Origin: DATARH01 sp050246595 | GTDB lineage: Bacteria; Pseudomonadota; Alphaproteobacteria; ATCC43930; CGMCC-115725 | NCBI GenBank assembly: GCA_050246595.1 | Contig: JBFWVT010000040.1 | Coordinates: forward strand, 1-44,803 | Length of the DNA stretch: 44,803 nt | Reading direction: 5' to 3' | Notes under the pieces: generated by a model | What the model saw: the letters and a program-made list of their open reading frames with translations, nothing else | The model's database searches: none | Told to the model about the DNA's origin: nothing | Translations under genes and position numbers: made by a program | In this document: in pieces, positions 32,316 through 42,200 of the stretch | How positions within the stretch are numbered: position 1 is the first letter of the stretch | Layout of the letters: each line of letters begins with the position of its first letter

Positions 32316-33728
32316 ATGTCGCTGAGCCGTCAATTCGCCGCTTTTGTCGCCGATCTGACCTACGACGCCCTGCCTCCCGCGGTCGTCGATCGCGCCAAGG
32401 GGGTGACGTTGCAGGCGCTGGCCTCGGCGCTGGTCGCGCACGACATGCCGGCGAGCCGGCAGGCGCTGGCGCTGATGCGGGAGGAGGAGGCGGGCGGCGG
32501 CGGGGCGGCGACGGTGCTGTGCCACGGCGCGAAACTGACCAAGGCCGGCGCCGCCTTTGTCAACGCCGAGACGATCTTCGCCGGCGGCAAATGGGATACG
32601 TTCTGCATGCTGACCCATCCCGGCACCGCGATCCTCCCGGCCGCGCTCGCCGCCGCCGAGACGAGTGGCGCATCGGGAAAAGCGTTTCTGACCGGGATTG
32701 CCGCCGGCTACGAGGTCATGGAGCGCATGGCCTCAGAATTCATTCCGAGCGTGATGGCGCGCGGGTTTCACGCCGGGCCGGTCTTCGGGATTTTCGGTGC
32801 GGCGGTCGCGGCGGCCAAAATCCAGGGCTTCGACGCCGGCAAGGTGCACGACGCGATCGCGCAATGCGTCAACCTCGCCGCGGGCAATCTCGAAGGCATC
32901 CGCAGCGGCGGCCGATCGCTGCGCGAGGGCGGCGCGGTACGCAACGCGCTGCTCGCGGTGGCGCTCGCCAAGCACGGCACGCCCGGCGGGGAGACCGTGC
33001 TCGAAGGCGAGGCCGGATTTTATCACTCCTATATCGGCAACAATCGTGGCAACTTGCGCTACAGCTTCACCGGCAAAAACCGCGCCGACATCATGGCGAT
33101 CACCAAAGGACTCGGCCGCGACTGGATGTTTCTCGAAACGCTGTACCGGGTCTATTCGACCGCCGGGTACAACATCGCGCATGTCGATGTGACCGCGCAG
33201 CTCTGCGCGGAGCACGGCATTACCTATGAGCAGATCGACCGGATCGAGGCGGTCGTCAACTGGATGGAGACCGAGTATCCGAGCCCGGCTTTTCCGATCG
33301 CGAGCCGCGGCATCGGGGGCGCCCCGGAGATCGGCAGCACGCCGTATTTCACGGCTTACGGCGCGGCGACGCGCGGCTTCCCGATGCTGCGCCAGGCGAC
33401 CCCCGGCCCCGGTGAGAGCGACCCGCCCGAGGTGCTCGACCTGATGCGGCGTGTAACGCTGATCCCTTCGGTCGGCCGCACCCTGTTCGGGCCGCGCATC
33501 ACGATCTTTACCAAGGACGGGCGCAGCTACACGCGCGAAGGCACGGGGCGCGAATTCATCTGGGATTTCGAGGAAGAGGCGCGCCGCATCCGCCCGATCG
33601 CCCCCGGCATCGCGATCGGCGAGGCGCAGTTCGAGCGGTTGATCGAGATGTGCCGCAATCTGGACAGACTCGACCGGGCCGCCGAAACGCTGATCGGGCT
33701 GACGATACCGCCCGATCCCTGCAAGTAA
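32316..33728 (+). CDS. MmgE/PrpD family protein
   Basis: The 470-residue protein reads MSLSRQFAAFVADLTYDALP, NAETIFAGGKWDTFCMLTHP, AAGYEVMERMASEF, SGGRSLREGGAVRN and FYHSYIGNNRGNLRY. The family includes 2-methylcitrate dehydratase (PrpD), cis-aconitate decarboxylase and iminodisuccinate epimerase. The distinguishing residues for these activities cannot be assigned by eye, so the substrate is open; a catabolic dehydratase or epimerase role fits the neighbouring FAA hydrolase. cggaggccgcc precedes ATG 32316. Confidence 0.88.
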   Translation: MSLSRQFAAFVADLTYDALPPAVVDRAKGVTLQALASALVAHDMPASRQALALMREEEAGGGGAATVLCHGAKLTKAGAAFVNAETIFAGGKWDTFCMLTHPGTAILPAALAAAETSGASGKAFLTGIAAGYEVMERMASEFIPSVMARGFHAGPVFGIFGAAVAAAKIQGFDAGKVHDAIAQCVNLAAGNLEGIRSGGRSLREGGAVRNALLAVALAKHGTPGGETVLEGEAGFYHSYIGNNRGNLRYSFTGKNRADIMAITKGLGRDWMFLETLYRVYSTAGYNIAHVDVTAQLCAEHGITYEQIDRIEAVVNWMETEYPSPAFPIASRGIGGAPEIGSTPYFTAYGAATRGFPMLRQATPGPGESDPPEVLDLMRRVTLIPSVGRTLFGPRITIFTKDGRSYTREGTGREFIWDFEEEARRIRPIAPGIAIGEAQFERLIEMCRNLDRLDRAAETLIGLTIPPDPCK

Positions 33729-33783
33729 TCAGGAGCGGCGATGCGCGGCGGCCGATTCACAGCGATCAACAACGGAGCCGTTG

Positions 33784-33996
33784 TCATCGTCCAACGCCGC
33801 GGCGCAGCTTCAGCTCGATCATCGCGACCACGTTGCCGGCTCCGTGCCGCCGGCACAAAGCGGCGAGGGCTTTCGGGTCGAGCGGCTCGGGCGCGTAGTT
33901 GATCGCGTCGCGCAGCGGCGCCGGCAATTCGTCAAACACCGCCATCACTTCGCGCACAAAGGCGGCCCGGTCCGCGCCGGGGGTCTTCCCGTCCAT
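33784..33996 (-). CDS. Small protein, DUF6525-like (uncertain)
   Basis: This 70-residue charged protein reads FVREVMAVFDELPAPLRDAI in its first half and PKALAALCRRHGAGNVVAMI in its second. The segment YxxLPxPLRxxI followed by a helix resembles small alphaproteobacterial proteins of the DUF6525 type, but I am not certain of the family. It starts 12 bp after the msrQ stop on the same strand, so it is likely co-transcribed with it. No export signal or membrane segment is seen. Confidence 0.62.
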   Translation of the reverse strand: MDGKTPGADRAAFVREVMAVFDELPAPLRDAINYAPEPLDPKALAALCRRHGAGNVVAMIELKLRRGVGR

Positions 33997-34007
33997 CGCC
34001 GGGCCTC

Positions 34008-34865
34008 TCAGGCGTAGCGCGCCCGCCGCTCCGGCCGCAGCGCGACCAGTCGACGCAGCCCGCCCGCAGCGGCAACGGCAAGGGTCACGGCGAGCACGAC
34101 AACCGCCGGGCGCAGCCCGGTATCGAGCGACCAGTTCGCGGCGATGACGAGCATCGGATCGGCGCCGTAGGCGATCCGGAAATAAACCGCCTCGCCAAGC
34201 GCGGTCAGCACCGCGACCGTGACACCCAGCGCGGCGACCCCGAGCAGCGACAGGCGCGTGCGCGCCCCGACAGGACGCGCCAGCACCCGGTAACCGATCA
34301 GCCACCCATAGAGCCCGGCCATGATCGTCGGCTCCCACAGATCGAGCTTCGACTGCATGCAGTAATGAACAACCGCGAGCAGCGCGATCGCATAGACGAG
34401 AAGGTGCAGGCGTCGCCAGCGACGCGCGCCGAGGCGGCGGATCATGCCGTCGGTCGAGGTCGCGGCCAGCGCCGCCAGCCCGAGCACAGCGGCAAAACCG
34501 ATCGTCAGATAGATCCGCAGCACGATCTCGGTCGCGACCTTGGCGAGGTCGAAAGCCTCGTCGGCGGCATACAGCCCGAGATGGGCGATCGCATAGGCAG
34601 AGGCGGCAACGCCGATCATCCGGCGCACGACCAGCAGCCGCGACCAGTTCAAAATATGGCGCAGCGGCGTCACTGCCAGCGCCAGGAAAATCAGCCGGAT
34701 CGCCCACAACCCGAGCTGATGGATCGCCTCGGTAAGCGGACGCGGCCCGAGCCAGTCCAGGGCGAAGGCGGTCGCGATCCACAGCGCCGGCGCGAACAGC
34801 GCGACAAAAACCGCCAGCTTGAGCGGCGAGGTTCGCCCGGCATGATCTTTCCACGGGTAGGTCAT
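34008..34865 (-). CDS. msrQ: MsrQ-type haem-binding membrane subunit
   Basis: The 285-residue protein begins TYPWKDHAGRTSPLKLAVFV and has about six hydrophobic helices of the ferric-reductase-like fold, with histidines in TPLRHILNW, YAIAHLGLY, WRRLHLLVYAIALLAVVHYC. MsrQ relays quinone-pool electrons to the periplasmic MsrP, which repairs methionine sulfoxide in envelope proteins. No msrP gene adjoins it: the upstream gene is a DUF5666-like protein and the downstream one a small unknown. The extra C-terminal helices make it longer than a minimal MsrQ of about 200 residues. Confidence 0.85.
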   Translation of the reverse strand: MTYPWKDHAGRTSPLKLAVFVALFAPALWIATAFALDWLGPRPLTEAIHQLGLWAIRLIFLALAVTPLRHILNWSRLLVVRRMIGVAASAYAIAHLGLYAADEAFDLAKVATEIVLRIYLTIGFAAVLGLAALAATSTDGMIRRLGARRWRRLHLLVYAIALLAVVHYCMQSKLDLWEPTIMAGLYGWLIGYRVLARPVGARTRLSLLGVAALGVTVAVLTALGEAVYFRIAYGADPMLVIAANWSLDTGLRPAVVVLAVTLAVAAAGGLRRLVALRPERRARYA

Positions 34866-34890
34866 CGCGCGAGGATACCGGGCGATTGTG

Positions 34891-35490
34891 TCACATCGGC
34901 GGCTTGACGCCGTCCTTTTCGGCCGTGACCCGCGCCGCGGTCAGGCTGCCGTCGGGCTGTTTCTGCGCCACGATGAACACCGTCGTGCCGGGTTTCAACA
35001 GGCTTGTATCGGCGGGCTGGAACGTCACGACCGGGGCGTCCGGCCCGACCGCGATCTCGGATTCCCCGCCCTTGTACCGGAGCTTCAGCGTGCGCCCGGC
35101 CGGGGCCGCGGCAATGCCCGCCACCGCGGCGTTGGTCATCAGGCTCTCGGGCTGGAGGTCCCACGGAAACTGGCCCTCGGCGGCGCCGCGCATCGCCTCG
35201 GGAAAGATCAGCACCTCAAGGGCGTGCAATTTGCCGTCGGTGCCCTTCGCGGAGGCGATGCCGACGTAATCGCCTTGTTTGATATCCCCCAGCTCCTTTT
35301 TGACGATCCCGTTCACGGCGAAGTTCGGTGCCAGCGCGATCGTGACGACCGGGCCTTCGCGCGTCTTGACCGCCAGGGTCTGACCGTCGAGCTTTTCGAC
35401 CGTCCCGCGCACCCGGGTCGGCGAGGTTTGACCCAACGCCGGCATCACCAGCAGCACCACGAGGGCAAAACTCAGAGCAACCCGCATCAT
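34891..35490 (-). CDS. Exported DUF5666-like beta-barrel protein
   Basis: The protein of about 199 residues has a signal peptide (MMRVALSFALVVLLVMPALG). The mature part has two similar beta-rich modules: VRGTVEKLDGQTLAVKTREG and, later, GESEIAVGPDAPVVTFQPAD, with a closing LTAARVTAEKDGVKPPM. This is the OB-like DUF5666 pattern (metal- or nucleic-acid-independent; role unknown). Start at 35490 (tandem ATG codons) is supported by gaggcggaaa just upstream. It lies 25 bp upstream of msrQ on the same strand. Confidence 0.75.
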   Translation of the reverse strand: MMRVALSFALVVLLVMPALGQTSPTRVRGTVEKLDGQTLAVKTREGPVVTIALAPNFAVNGIVKKELGDIKQGDYVGIASAKGTDGKLHALEVLIFPEAMRGAAEGQFPWDLQPESLMTNAAVAGIAAAPAGRTLKLRYKGGESEIAVGPDAPVVTFQPADTSLLKPGTTVFIVAQKQPDGSLTAARVTAEKDGVKPPM

Positions 35491-35606
35491 TTTCCGCCTC
35501 CCCATCCCGTTTCTGTACGAGGGCTGTCTGCTTAATAGCAAAACGGCCGGTATCTTTTATCACTGAAGCCGGGATTTGATCGAGGTCGGGCGGCGCGGTG
35601 GCATCG

Positions 35607-36455
35607 TCATCGGACGATTTTACGGAGCAGAAACGTCGCGCCGTCCCATAGCGCAAAATCGCTTGTGCCGTTGCGCTCGACAACAAACCCGTGCGCGGCT
35701 GCGAGACCCGCGATATCGGCGCGGTCGGCGTCGAGATCGCCGCGATACGAATAGTTGAGGATCGCCAGCGCCCCGCCCGGATCGAGCAACAAGGCGGCGT
35801 CGGCGACATGCCGCGCCGCGATCCCGGAACCGGCCGCGACCAGATACGGGAACGCATCGACCGCGAGGACGAGACCGAACCGTCTTCCGGCAAAAGCCGC
35901 GAGATCGCATCCCTCCGTGCAGAGAAACGCGACATTGCCGAGGCCCCGGCAACGCACCTGCGCCTCGGCGATCATCCCCGGCGACAGATCGATTCCGGTG
36001 ATCGAGCGCAGATCGGGAGCCAGCGCGCGCTCGATGCGGCCGATGCCGCAGCCGATATCGAGCACGTCGGTATCCGCCCCGACCAGCCGCCATTCCCGCA
36101 GCCGGGCGACGATCTCGGCGGTCGCGCGGTCGAGAACTTTGGGAGAGCCGAGCGAATAAAGCGCCACGGCGGCCTCCGGCGCGAGCGCGACGGCCGCGTC
36201 GAACTGCTCCCGGATCGCCGCGATGCTGCCGCTGCGCTCGGCGGCCAGCCCCGCCGCGACGAGGGAAGCAATGCCGTTCAGCCCGTGGCGATGCGCCCGC
36301 GCCACGCGCATCAATTCCGGTTCCCTGGTCGCTTCGAGCCGGCTTGCGACCGCCGCAGCATCGCCAATCGCGAGCACGATCCGCATCAGCGCGATTTCGG
36401 CTGATATATTGCCGCTTCGATAAGCGGCCAGCGCGGCCTCCGCCGCATCGCTCAT
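35607..36455 (-). CDS. Class I SAM-dependent methyltransferase
   Basis: The protein of about 282 residues has an N-terminal helical region (about 1-110, rich in alanine) and then the methyltransferase core: VLDIGCGIGRIERAL (motif I), ITGIDLSPGMIAEAQ (acidic loop), FGLVLAVDAFPYLVA (motif IV region) and DPGGALAILNYSYRG. The substrate is not indicated. Its ATG 36455 overlaps the stop of the upstream CelD-like acetyltransferase gene (ATGA), so the two are made together; an alternative ATG lies 9 bp upstream. Confidence 0.86.
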   Translation of the reverse strand: MSDAAEAALAAYRSGNISAEIALMRIVLAIGDAAAVASRLEATREPELMRVARAHRHGLNGIASLVAAGLAAERSGSIAAIREQFDAAVALAPEAAVALYSLGSPKVLDRATAEIVARLREWRLVGADTDVLDIGCGIGRIERALAPDLRSITGIDLSPGMIAEAQVRCRGLGNVAFLCTEGCDLAAFAGRRFGLVLAVDAFPYLVAAGSGIAARHVADAALLLDPGGALAILNYSYRGDLDADRADIAGLAAAHGFVVERNGTSDFALWDGATFLLRKIVR

Positions 36456-37441
36456 CGCCGCCATGTCCGAGCAACGCTCCAGCGATCGACCGCTCCCCAG
36501 GCGTATTTGTAAGCCTCGCCGCCGCGCAGAAAATCGAATTCTGCGCAGCCTTCGGCGATTGTCGCGCCGATCGCATGGCGCAGGATCTGAGCGCCGGGGC
36601 TCAGCCGCGGCATCTCCGGATCGAACCCGCCGATATAGGCATAGGATCGGCCCCGCCACGCAAAACCGTAATAGACCGCCGTAACTCTCTCGCCGATCCG
36701 CATCCGGTAAAGCCGCAGCATCCCCTCCGTGCCGAGCGCCCGCGCCGCGTCGCGGTGAAATTCCTGCACCGCCGGATCGGCCAGCACGCCGGTCTCGCCG
36801 CGCGATCGCCACCGCGCCCGGTGCAGACGGAACAGATCGTCCAGCATCGACATCACCATATCGTCATCGTCGTCGGCCGCCTCGATCCGCACCCCGCCCG
36901 CCGCCTCGGCGCGCGACGTCCCCTGCCGCACATCGCGCAGCGTCTTGCGCGGGACGATTGTTTCGAGCGCGGCGGCGCCGGCGGGCAGCGCCAGCACGGG
37001 ACACGGCGCACCGTCCCGCCTCTCCTCCTCCAGCCCCGCCGGACCGCGCGCGCCGTGCAACACGCCGCCTGCCGGCAGGTCCGGCAGATGGCATTCGTCC
37101 CAATCCGGAATATCCGCAATCGCTGCGAGCAGCGCCTCGCCCGCCTCGGGCCACGCCGGATCGACCAGCGCGTCGATGTAATCCGATACCCCGATCCCGA
37201 TTGGCAGCAATTTACAAATGCCCGGTTCTCTCAGCTCGTAAAGCGGCAGCACGCCTATCAACCGCTCTCCGATCCTCGCCGTCAGCACGCGCGGCGCGGC
37301 GCTCGCAAAATGCTTCCACCACGCCAGGAGCCAGGAAGGCGACTGGAACGGCGTCGCCCCCGGCGTCCGCCGCCACAGCGCCGTCCATTCCGGCGTCAAG
37401 TCCCGCATCTCCGCCTCGGAGCCGATGCACGCTATCCGCAT
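36452..37441 (-). CDS. CelD/BcsL-type GNAT acetyltransferase
   Basis: The 329-residue protein has the Acetyltransf_6 (FemAB-like double GNAT) plan: TPFQSPSWLLAWWKHFA near 30-46, VLTARIGERLIGVLPLYELR, LRDVRQGTSRAE, then FRLHRARWRSRGETGVLADP and GGFDPEMPRLSPGAQILRHA with FDFLRGGEAYKYAWG. Such enzymes are found in exopolysaccharide and glycan loci where they acylate sugars or amino-sugars. No polysaccharide genes are adjacent; the partner is the coupled methyltransferase. Confidence 0.85.
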   Translation of the reverse strand: MRIACIGSEAEMRDLTPEWTALWRRTPGATPFQSPSWLLAWWKHFASAAPRVLTARIGERLIGVLPLYELREPGICKLLPIGIGVSDYIDALVDPAWPEAGEALLAAIADIPDWDECHLPDLPAGGVLHGARGPAGLEEERRDGAPCPVLALPAGAAALETIVPRKTLRDVRQGTSRAEAAGGVRIEAADDDDDMVMSMLDDLFRLHRARWRSRGETGVLADPAVQEFHRDAARALGTEGMLRLYRMRIGERVTAVYYGFAWRGRSYAYIGGFDPEMPRLSPGAQILRHAIGATIAEGCAEFDFLRGGEAYKYAWGAVDRWSVARTWRR

Positions 37442-37545
37442 GGCTGTTGCGCCGCCGCTTTCTTTGACTCGCCCCGCGCGCGATCCTAGCCTTTACCGCT
37501 GAAACATCCGGCGGGTTCCGCCGCCGGTTTTCGGGAGGAAGGAAA

Positions 37546-38997
37546 ATGTCCGCACACGCCACCCCGGAACAGATCCGCTCGAGTCTTTCCCACCCGATCG
37601 TCGATGGCGACGGCCATTGGCTCGAATACGCCCCTGTCTTCAGCGAAAAGATGCGCAAGGCCGGCGGCGACAAGGCGGCCGACGGGTTTCTCGCCGCGCT
37701 CAGATCGACCACCGACGCGCTGAAGATGACGCCGCAGGAACGCGCCCGCCGCGGCATCGCGCAGCCCAATTTCTGGAACCGGCAGGCCGAGAACACGCTC
37801 GACCGCGCCACCGCGATGATGCCGAGGATGCTCTATTCGAGGCTCGACGAGATCGGCATCGATTTCGCGATCGTCTATCCGACCGCCGGGCTGCGCCTGC
37901 CGCGCATCAAGGACGACGAGACCCGCCGCGCGGTGATCCGCGCCTACAACATCGTCGCGGCCGAGTATTTCAATGCATTCAGCGACCGGCTGACCCCGGC
38001 CGCGATCATCCCGATGCACCACCCCGAGGAGGCGATCGCCGAACTCGAATTCGTCACCTCGCAACTCGGCGCAAAGGTCGGCATGTTCGGCAGCGGCATG
38101 TCGCGTCCGCTCGCCGAACCGACCGGCAACGAGAACGTCCATTACGACGTGCTGGCGATCGACAGCCCGTATGATTACGACCCGGTTTGGGCGAAATGCG
38201 TCGAACTCGGCATGGCGCCGACCTTTCATTCGAGTTCCAGCGGCCAGGGGCTGCGCAAGTCGCCGTCGAACTTCGTCTACAACCATATCGGCCATTTCGC
38301 CGCCGCCGGTCACGCCGTGTCGAAGGCGATCTTTCTCGGCGGCGTCACACGGCGTTTCCCGGAGCTGCGTTTCGCGTTTCTCGAAGGCGGCGTCGGCTGG
38401 GCGGCGCAGATGTTCGGCGATCTGATCGAGCATTGGGAGCGGCGCGGCGCCCGGGCGCTGGAGCGCATGAAGCCCGAAAAGCTCGACCGCAAACTGTTGA
38501 TGGACCTCGTCGAGAAGCACGGCTACGACGACATCGCCGAAGCATTGCGGGCGCGCGACGGCTGGCCCAGCCCCGATAGCCAAGACCTGACCGGCAACCG
38601 CGCTGAACTCGACGATTTCGCCGCCTGCAAGATCACCCGCAAGGAGGACTGGGTCGATCTCTACGCAAAACCGTTCTACTTCGGCTGCGAGGCCGACGAC
38701 CGGATGAACATGACCGCGTTTATGAAGGGGCTGCCGTTCGACACCAAACTCAACGCGATCTTCAGCTCCGATATCGGCCATTTCGACGTGATCGATTTCC
38801 GCGACCCGGTCCCCGAGGCGCACGAGCTGGTCGAAAAGGGCCTCATCACCAACGACGATTTCCGCGCCTTCACCTTCGAAAACGCGGTCCGCCTCTGGGG
38901 CACCCAAAACCCCCGCTTCTTCGAGGGCACGGTGGTCGCCAAGGAAGCCGCCGCCGTGCTGAACGCGGCCCAGCCGATGCGGGCGGCGGCGGAATAG
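37546..38997 (+). CDS. Amidohydrolase family protein (ACMSD-like)
   Basis: The 483-residue protein has the Amidohydro_2 plan: IVDGDGHWLEYAPVF (18-32) as the metal-binding start, RLDEIGIDFAIVYPT, IIPMHHPEEAIAEL, APTFHSSSSGQG, FRFAFLEGGVGWA-like FLEGGVGWAAQMFGD and SSDIGHFDVIDF near the end. The N-terminal motif is DGDGH and not the canonical HxH, a variant common in bacterial catabolic amidohydrolases. It likely hydrolyses or decarboxylates a carboxylic acid. ggaggaaggaaa precedes the ATG; divergent from the CelD-like gene. Confidence 0.87.
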   Translation: MSAHATPEQIRSSLSHPIVDGDGHWLEYAPVFSEKMRKAGGDKAADGFLAALRSTTDALKMTPQERARRGIAQPNFWNRQAENTLDRATAMMPRMLYSRLDEIGIDFAIVYPTAGLRLPRIKDDETRRAVIRAYNIVAAEYFNAFSDRLTPAAIIPMHHPEEAIAELEFVTSQLGAKVGMFGSGMSRPLAEPTGNENVHYDVLAIDSPYDYDPVWAKCVELGMAPTFHSSSSGQGLRKSPSNFVYNHIGHFAAAGHAVSKAIFLGGVTRRFPELRFAFLEGGVGWAAQMFGDLIEHWERRGARALERMKPEKLDRKLLMDLVEKHGYDDIAEALRARDGWPSPDSQDLTGNRAELDDFAACKITRKEDWVDLYAKPFYFGCEADDRMNMTAFMKGLPFDTKLNAIFSSDIGHFDVIDFRDPVPEAHELVEKGLITNDDFRAFTFENAVRLWGTQNPRFFEGTVVAKEAAAVLNAAQPMRAAAE

Positions 38998-39054
38998 CGG
39001 CGGCTTCGGGACCGCTCGCCGCCCGAGTAGTTGTGATCTGCGCATAGTAAAGCT

Positions 39055-39182
39055 CCCTCTCCCCCACCGGGGGAGAGGGTTGGGGTGAGGGGGCGGGTTC
39101 CAGAGCACCTGTCGGCGCCCACCTCACCCTCCCATCGCTGCGCGATGGGCCCCTCCCTCTCCCCCCTGAAGGGCGGAGAGGG
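39055..39182. repeat. Palindromic intergenic repeats between amidohydrolase and methyltransferase genes
   Basis: ccctctcccccaccggggga (from 39055), with gggttggggtgaggg after it, is the same palindrome family as that inside dnaX. A second palindrome cccatcgctgcgcgatggg (39131-39149) and a ccctctcccccctgaagggc (from 39155) arm follow. They occupy the 230-bp gap between convergent genes and probably form hairpins in both transcripts. Confidence 0.65.
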
Positions 39183-39229
39183 ATTTATGCACCAACGTTG
39201 TGCAGGACGGCGAACGGTGCGGTTTCGCT

Positions 39230-42200
39230 TCAGGCCGGGCCGAGCAGTTCGGCGACGAGGCGGTCGATCTGCTGCGACACCCCAGCCTCGGCGAGCGCGG
39301 CGCGCACCAGCCCGCGCGCCCGCTGAAACCGGACGCCGTCCGGCAGCGCCACGCCCGCCGCGATCCCCTCCACATGTTCCGCCGCCTCGGCGAGCGCGAG
39401 ATGCAGGTTCTGCTTTGGGTCGAAACGCGGGATCGGCAGATTGAACATGACCTTGTCGAAATCTCGGGCGCCCCACTGTCCGCGCGATTGGTACTGTGCG
39501 GCACGCTCGCGGGCGGTTTCGCTGTTTAATATGGTTATGAGATAATACCCTTCAGCGGAATCATCTGGCGCCATCCAATACAGTTTATGCTCAATAACGG
39601 CACGGGCGTCCCGGAGCAGGCACGCGGCAGGAAGTGTGCCGGAGGCGGCATAGAGCACCCGCAGGCCGGGAATAGGGAACTGTGCGCCGAGTTCGTTGTG
39701 GTAATTCCATCGATCCACAAGCGTCATCCGGCCGCTGTCGGCATTCGCCTCCCATACCGCCTCAGCCTTGCGCATCCAGCCGTGCAACCCCTGGAGACCG
39801 CGATTGGCCGCCGCCTCGGCGTTGAGCACAAACCCGCTCGCGGTGACCGGTACGACACCCTCGAACGACCTGAAAACCCGGTACGGAAGAATGCTTTCAC
39901 CGAGCAGCACGGGCCGAAGAAATTCGGCCTCGACCGGGTTCTCGATACCGGGCAGGTCCTTCCACGGCCGCTTTTCCTGCGTGCTGCGCCGGCTGACGAC
40001 CAACGGCGCGCTCGGGTTGGCGCCGAGTCGCCCCATCGCGCGCCGCTCAACGAGGCACGACATGCGCGGAACCAGAGTGGCCCCCTGCCGGAACGCGCTC
40101 CGATACGCCGAACCGCCCTCGAACGCCCCGACCGTCGGCGCCGGCTCGTCTTCGGCGACGTCGAGCACGGCGTCGGCGGTCTCCTCCGAGGCGTCGCGCA
40201 GCGGCAGCCAACCGGAATAGGCGCGCACCCGGTCCGGCATCGGTTGCGAATTGCCGCGCTTGCGCGCGAAGACGGCGCAGGACGGGACCGGAAACAGCGG
40301 CTGGACCGAGTCGTCCATGGTCCAGGCCTCGTCCCAGGCGAGCTTGGCCGAGCGGAACGAACCGCCGCGCAACGGCTCGAACTGCCCGCGCGTCAGCGCC
40401 GCCAGCGGCATGACAAAGGCGAGCCGCCCGCCGGAGCGCAGATACAGATGTGCCGCCCGCGCCAGAAACAGCGCGCTCAAATCGTTCTGCGTCGCGAACC
40501 GGCCGCCGACATGGACCCGCTCGTCCTTCGCCAACTCGCGGAAGCGCTTCTGCAAATCCGCGCTCATATGGCGAAAGGCGAGCCAGGGCGGGTTGCCGAT
40601 CATGACATTGGCCCAGCCGCCGGCTGCCGAATAGGCCAGCGGACGCGACAGGTTGCGCGCGACATAGGCCCAGATCGTGTCGCGCCGGTCGCGGCGCAGC
40701 CGGTCGAAGGTTACATAGGTTTTCCCCAGATCCTGGATCGCCAGCTTCTGCTCATGGGTCGCGTCGGCGCGGTAATGCTGCTCGGTGATGCGATGCAGCG
40801 CCGCCTCGATCTGCGCCCGGCTCAGCCCCTCCAATGATCCGGTCCGCATCCGCTCGACCGCCTTGTCGAACAGCGCCGGGTCGCGGCAGAACGTCTCCGG
40901 AAAATCGAGCGTTTCGCGCCCCTGGCCGTTGCCATTGCCGCTCGCGCCGGCCGGCGGCGGCGGCACGCGGATCGTCAGCTCCTTGCCGGCCAGAAACTCG
41001 GAGATCGAAAGCTGCATCGCGTCGCCGAGATAGACCGGGATCGACAGCCCGCCGGCGCGCGTTGTCAGAACCGGCGCGAGGCCGAGCAGATAGGTGACGC
41101 GGGCGATGATCACCGCCACCGGGTGAATATCCAGCCCGGCAATCTGCGCGCTGACCTCGGCGGCGCGCCGCTCGCGCGGCACCGCCGCGTCCTCGGCCTC
41201 GTCGAGAAAATGGCGGATTGCGTGAAACAGAAACGTGCCGGAACCGCAGGCCGGGTCGAGCACACGCTGTTCGAGCGGCCGGTCGATCGCGTGCCTCACC
41301 ATTTTCGCGGCCAGCCAGTCCGGGGTGTAGTATTCGCCGAGACCGTGCCGCTCCTCGCGGTCGATCAGCGATTCGTACAGGATTTTCAGAACATCGGTTT
41401 CCACCTCGGCGAGGCGGAAGCGGCGGACATGGTTCATGATGCGGCGGACCAGCGCCTCGCCGTCGGGATCGGCGACGACCCAATCGAAAAAATCGCTCTC
41501 GACGGCGCCGCTGATCCCGGCCGCGGCGAACGCCTCGCCCGACAGCAATCGCGCCGGGCTGTCCTCGTTCAGCCGCATGACCGCGAGCGCGATGCACTTC
41601 GCGACGATCACCAGAAACGTGTGCTGAAACCACAGCGCGTCGCTTTCGACCTCGCGGCCGTATACCAGCTTGAGAAGATCGGCCCACAGCCGGCGCTTGA
41701 GCGCGGCGACCGAATTGTCCTTCAGCCTTTCCCAAAGCGCCCGCAATTCCGCGTCGGCGCGGCGATAGGCAACCGAGTCCCCACCAAGCTGCTCGCGAAC
41801 CGTCAGAGCATCCGGCGACAGCGACGATTTCAGCGCGACCGCGCCGTCGAGCCAGGCCAGAAACATCTCGGGCTTCTCGGGATCGAGTTCGGTGCGCTTT
41901 ATTTCGACAAGCTGTCCGTCGGCCAGTTCGAACACGACCCATTTGCGGCCATCGGAGGCGACCCCGACAAAACGCTCCCCCTCCTCGCGCTCCCGGCCCG
42001 CGAGATAATCCGGCATGCGCCGCTCGATGTCGGACCATTCACGGTCGAGATCACCCTTGGCCTCGAACACGGTGCGCCCGATCAGCGCATCAAGGCGGCC
42101 GCGCACCTCCGGGTCCCGCCGCTCGAAATCGAGATCGCCCAGCGCGACGCCGAATTCCTGAACCAGCAGGTCCCGGAAATCGGCCTTGACCTCATCGTGG

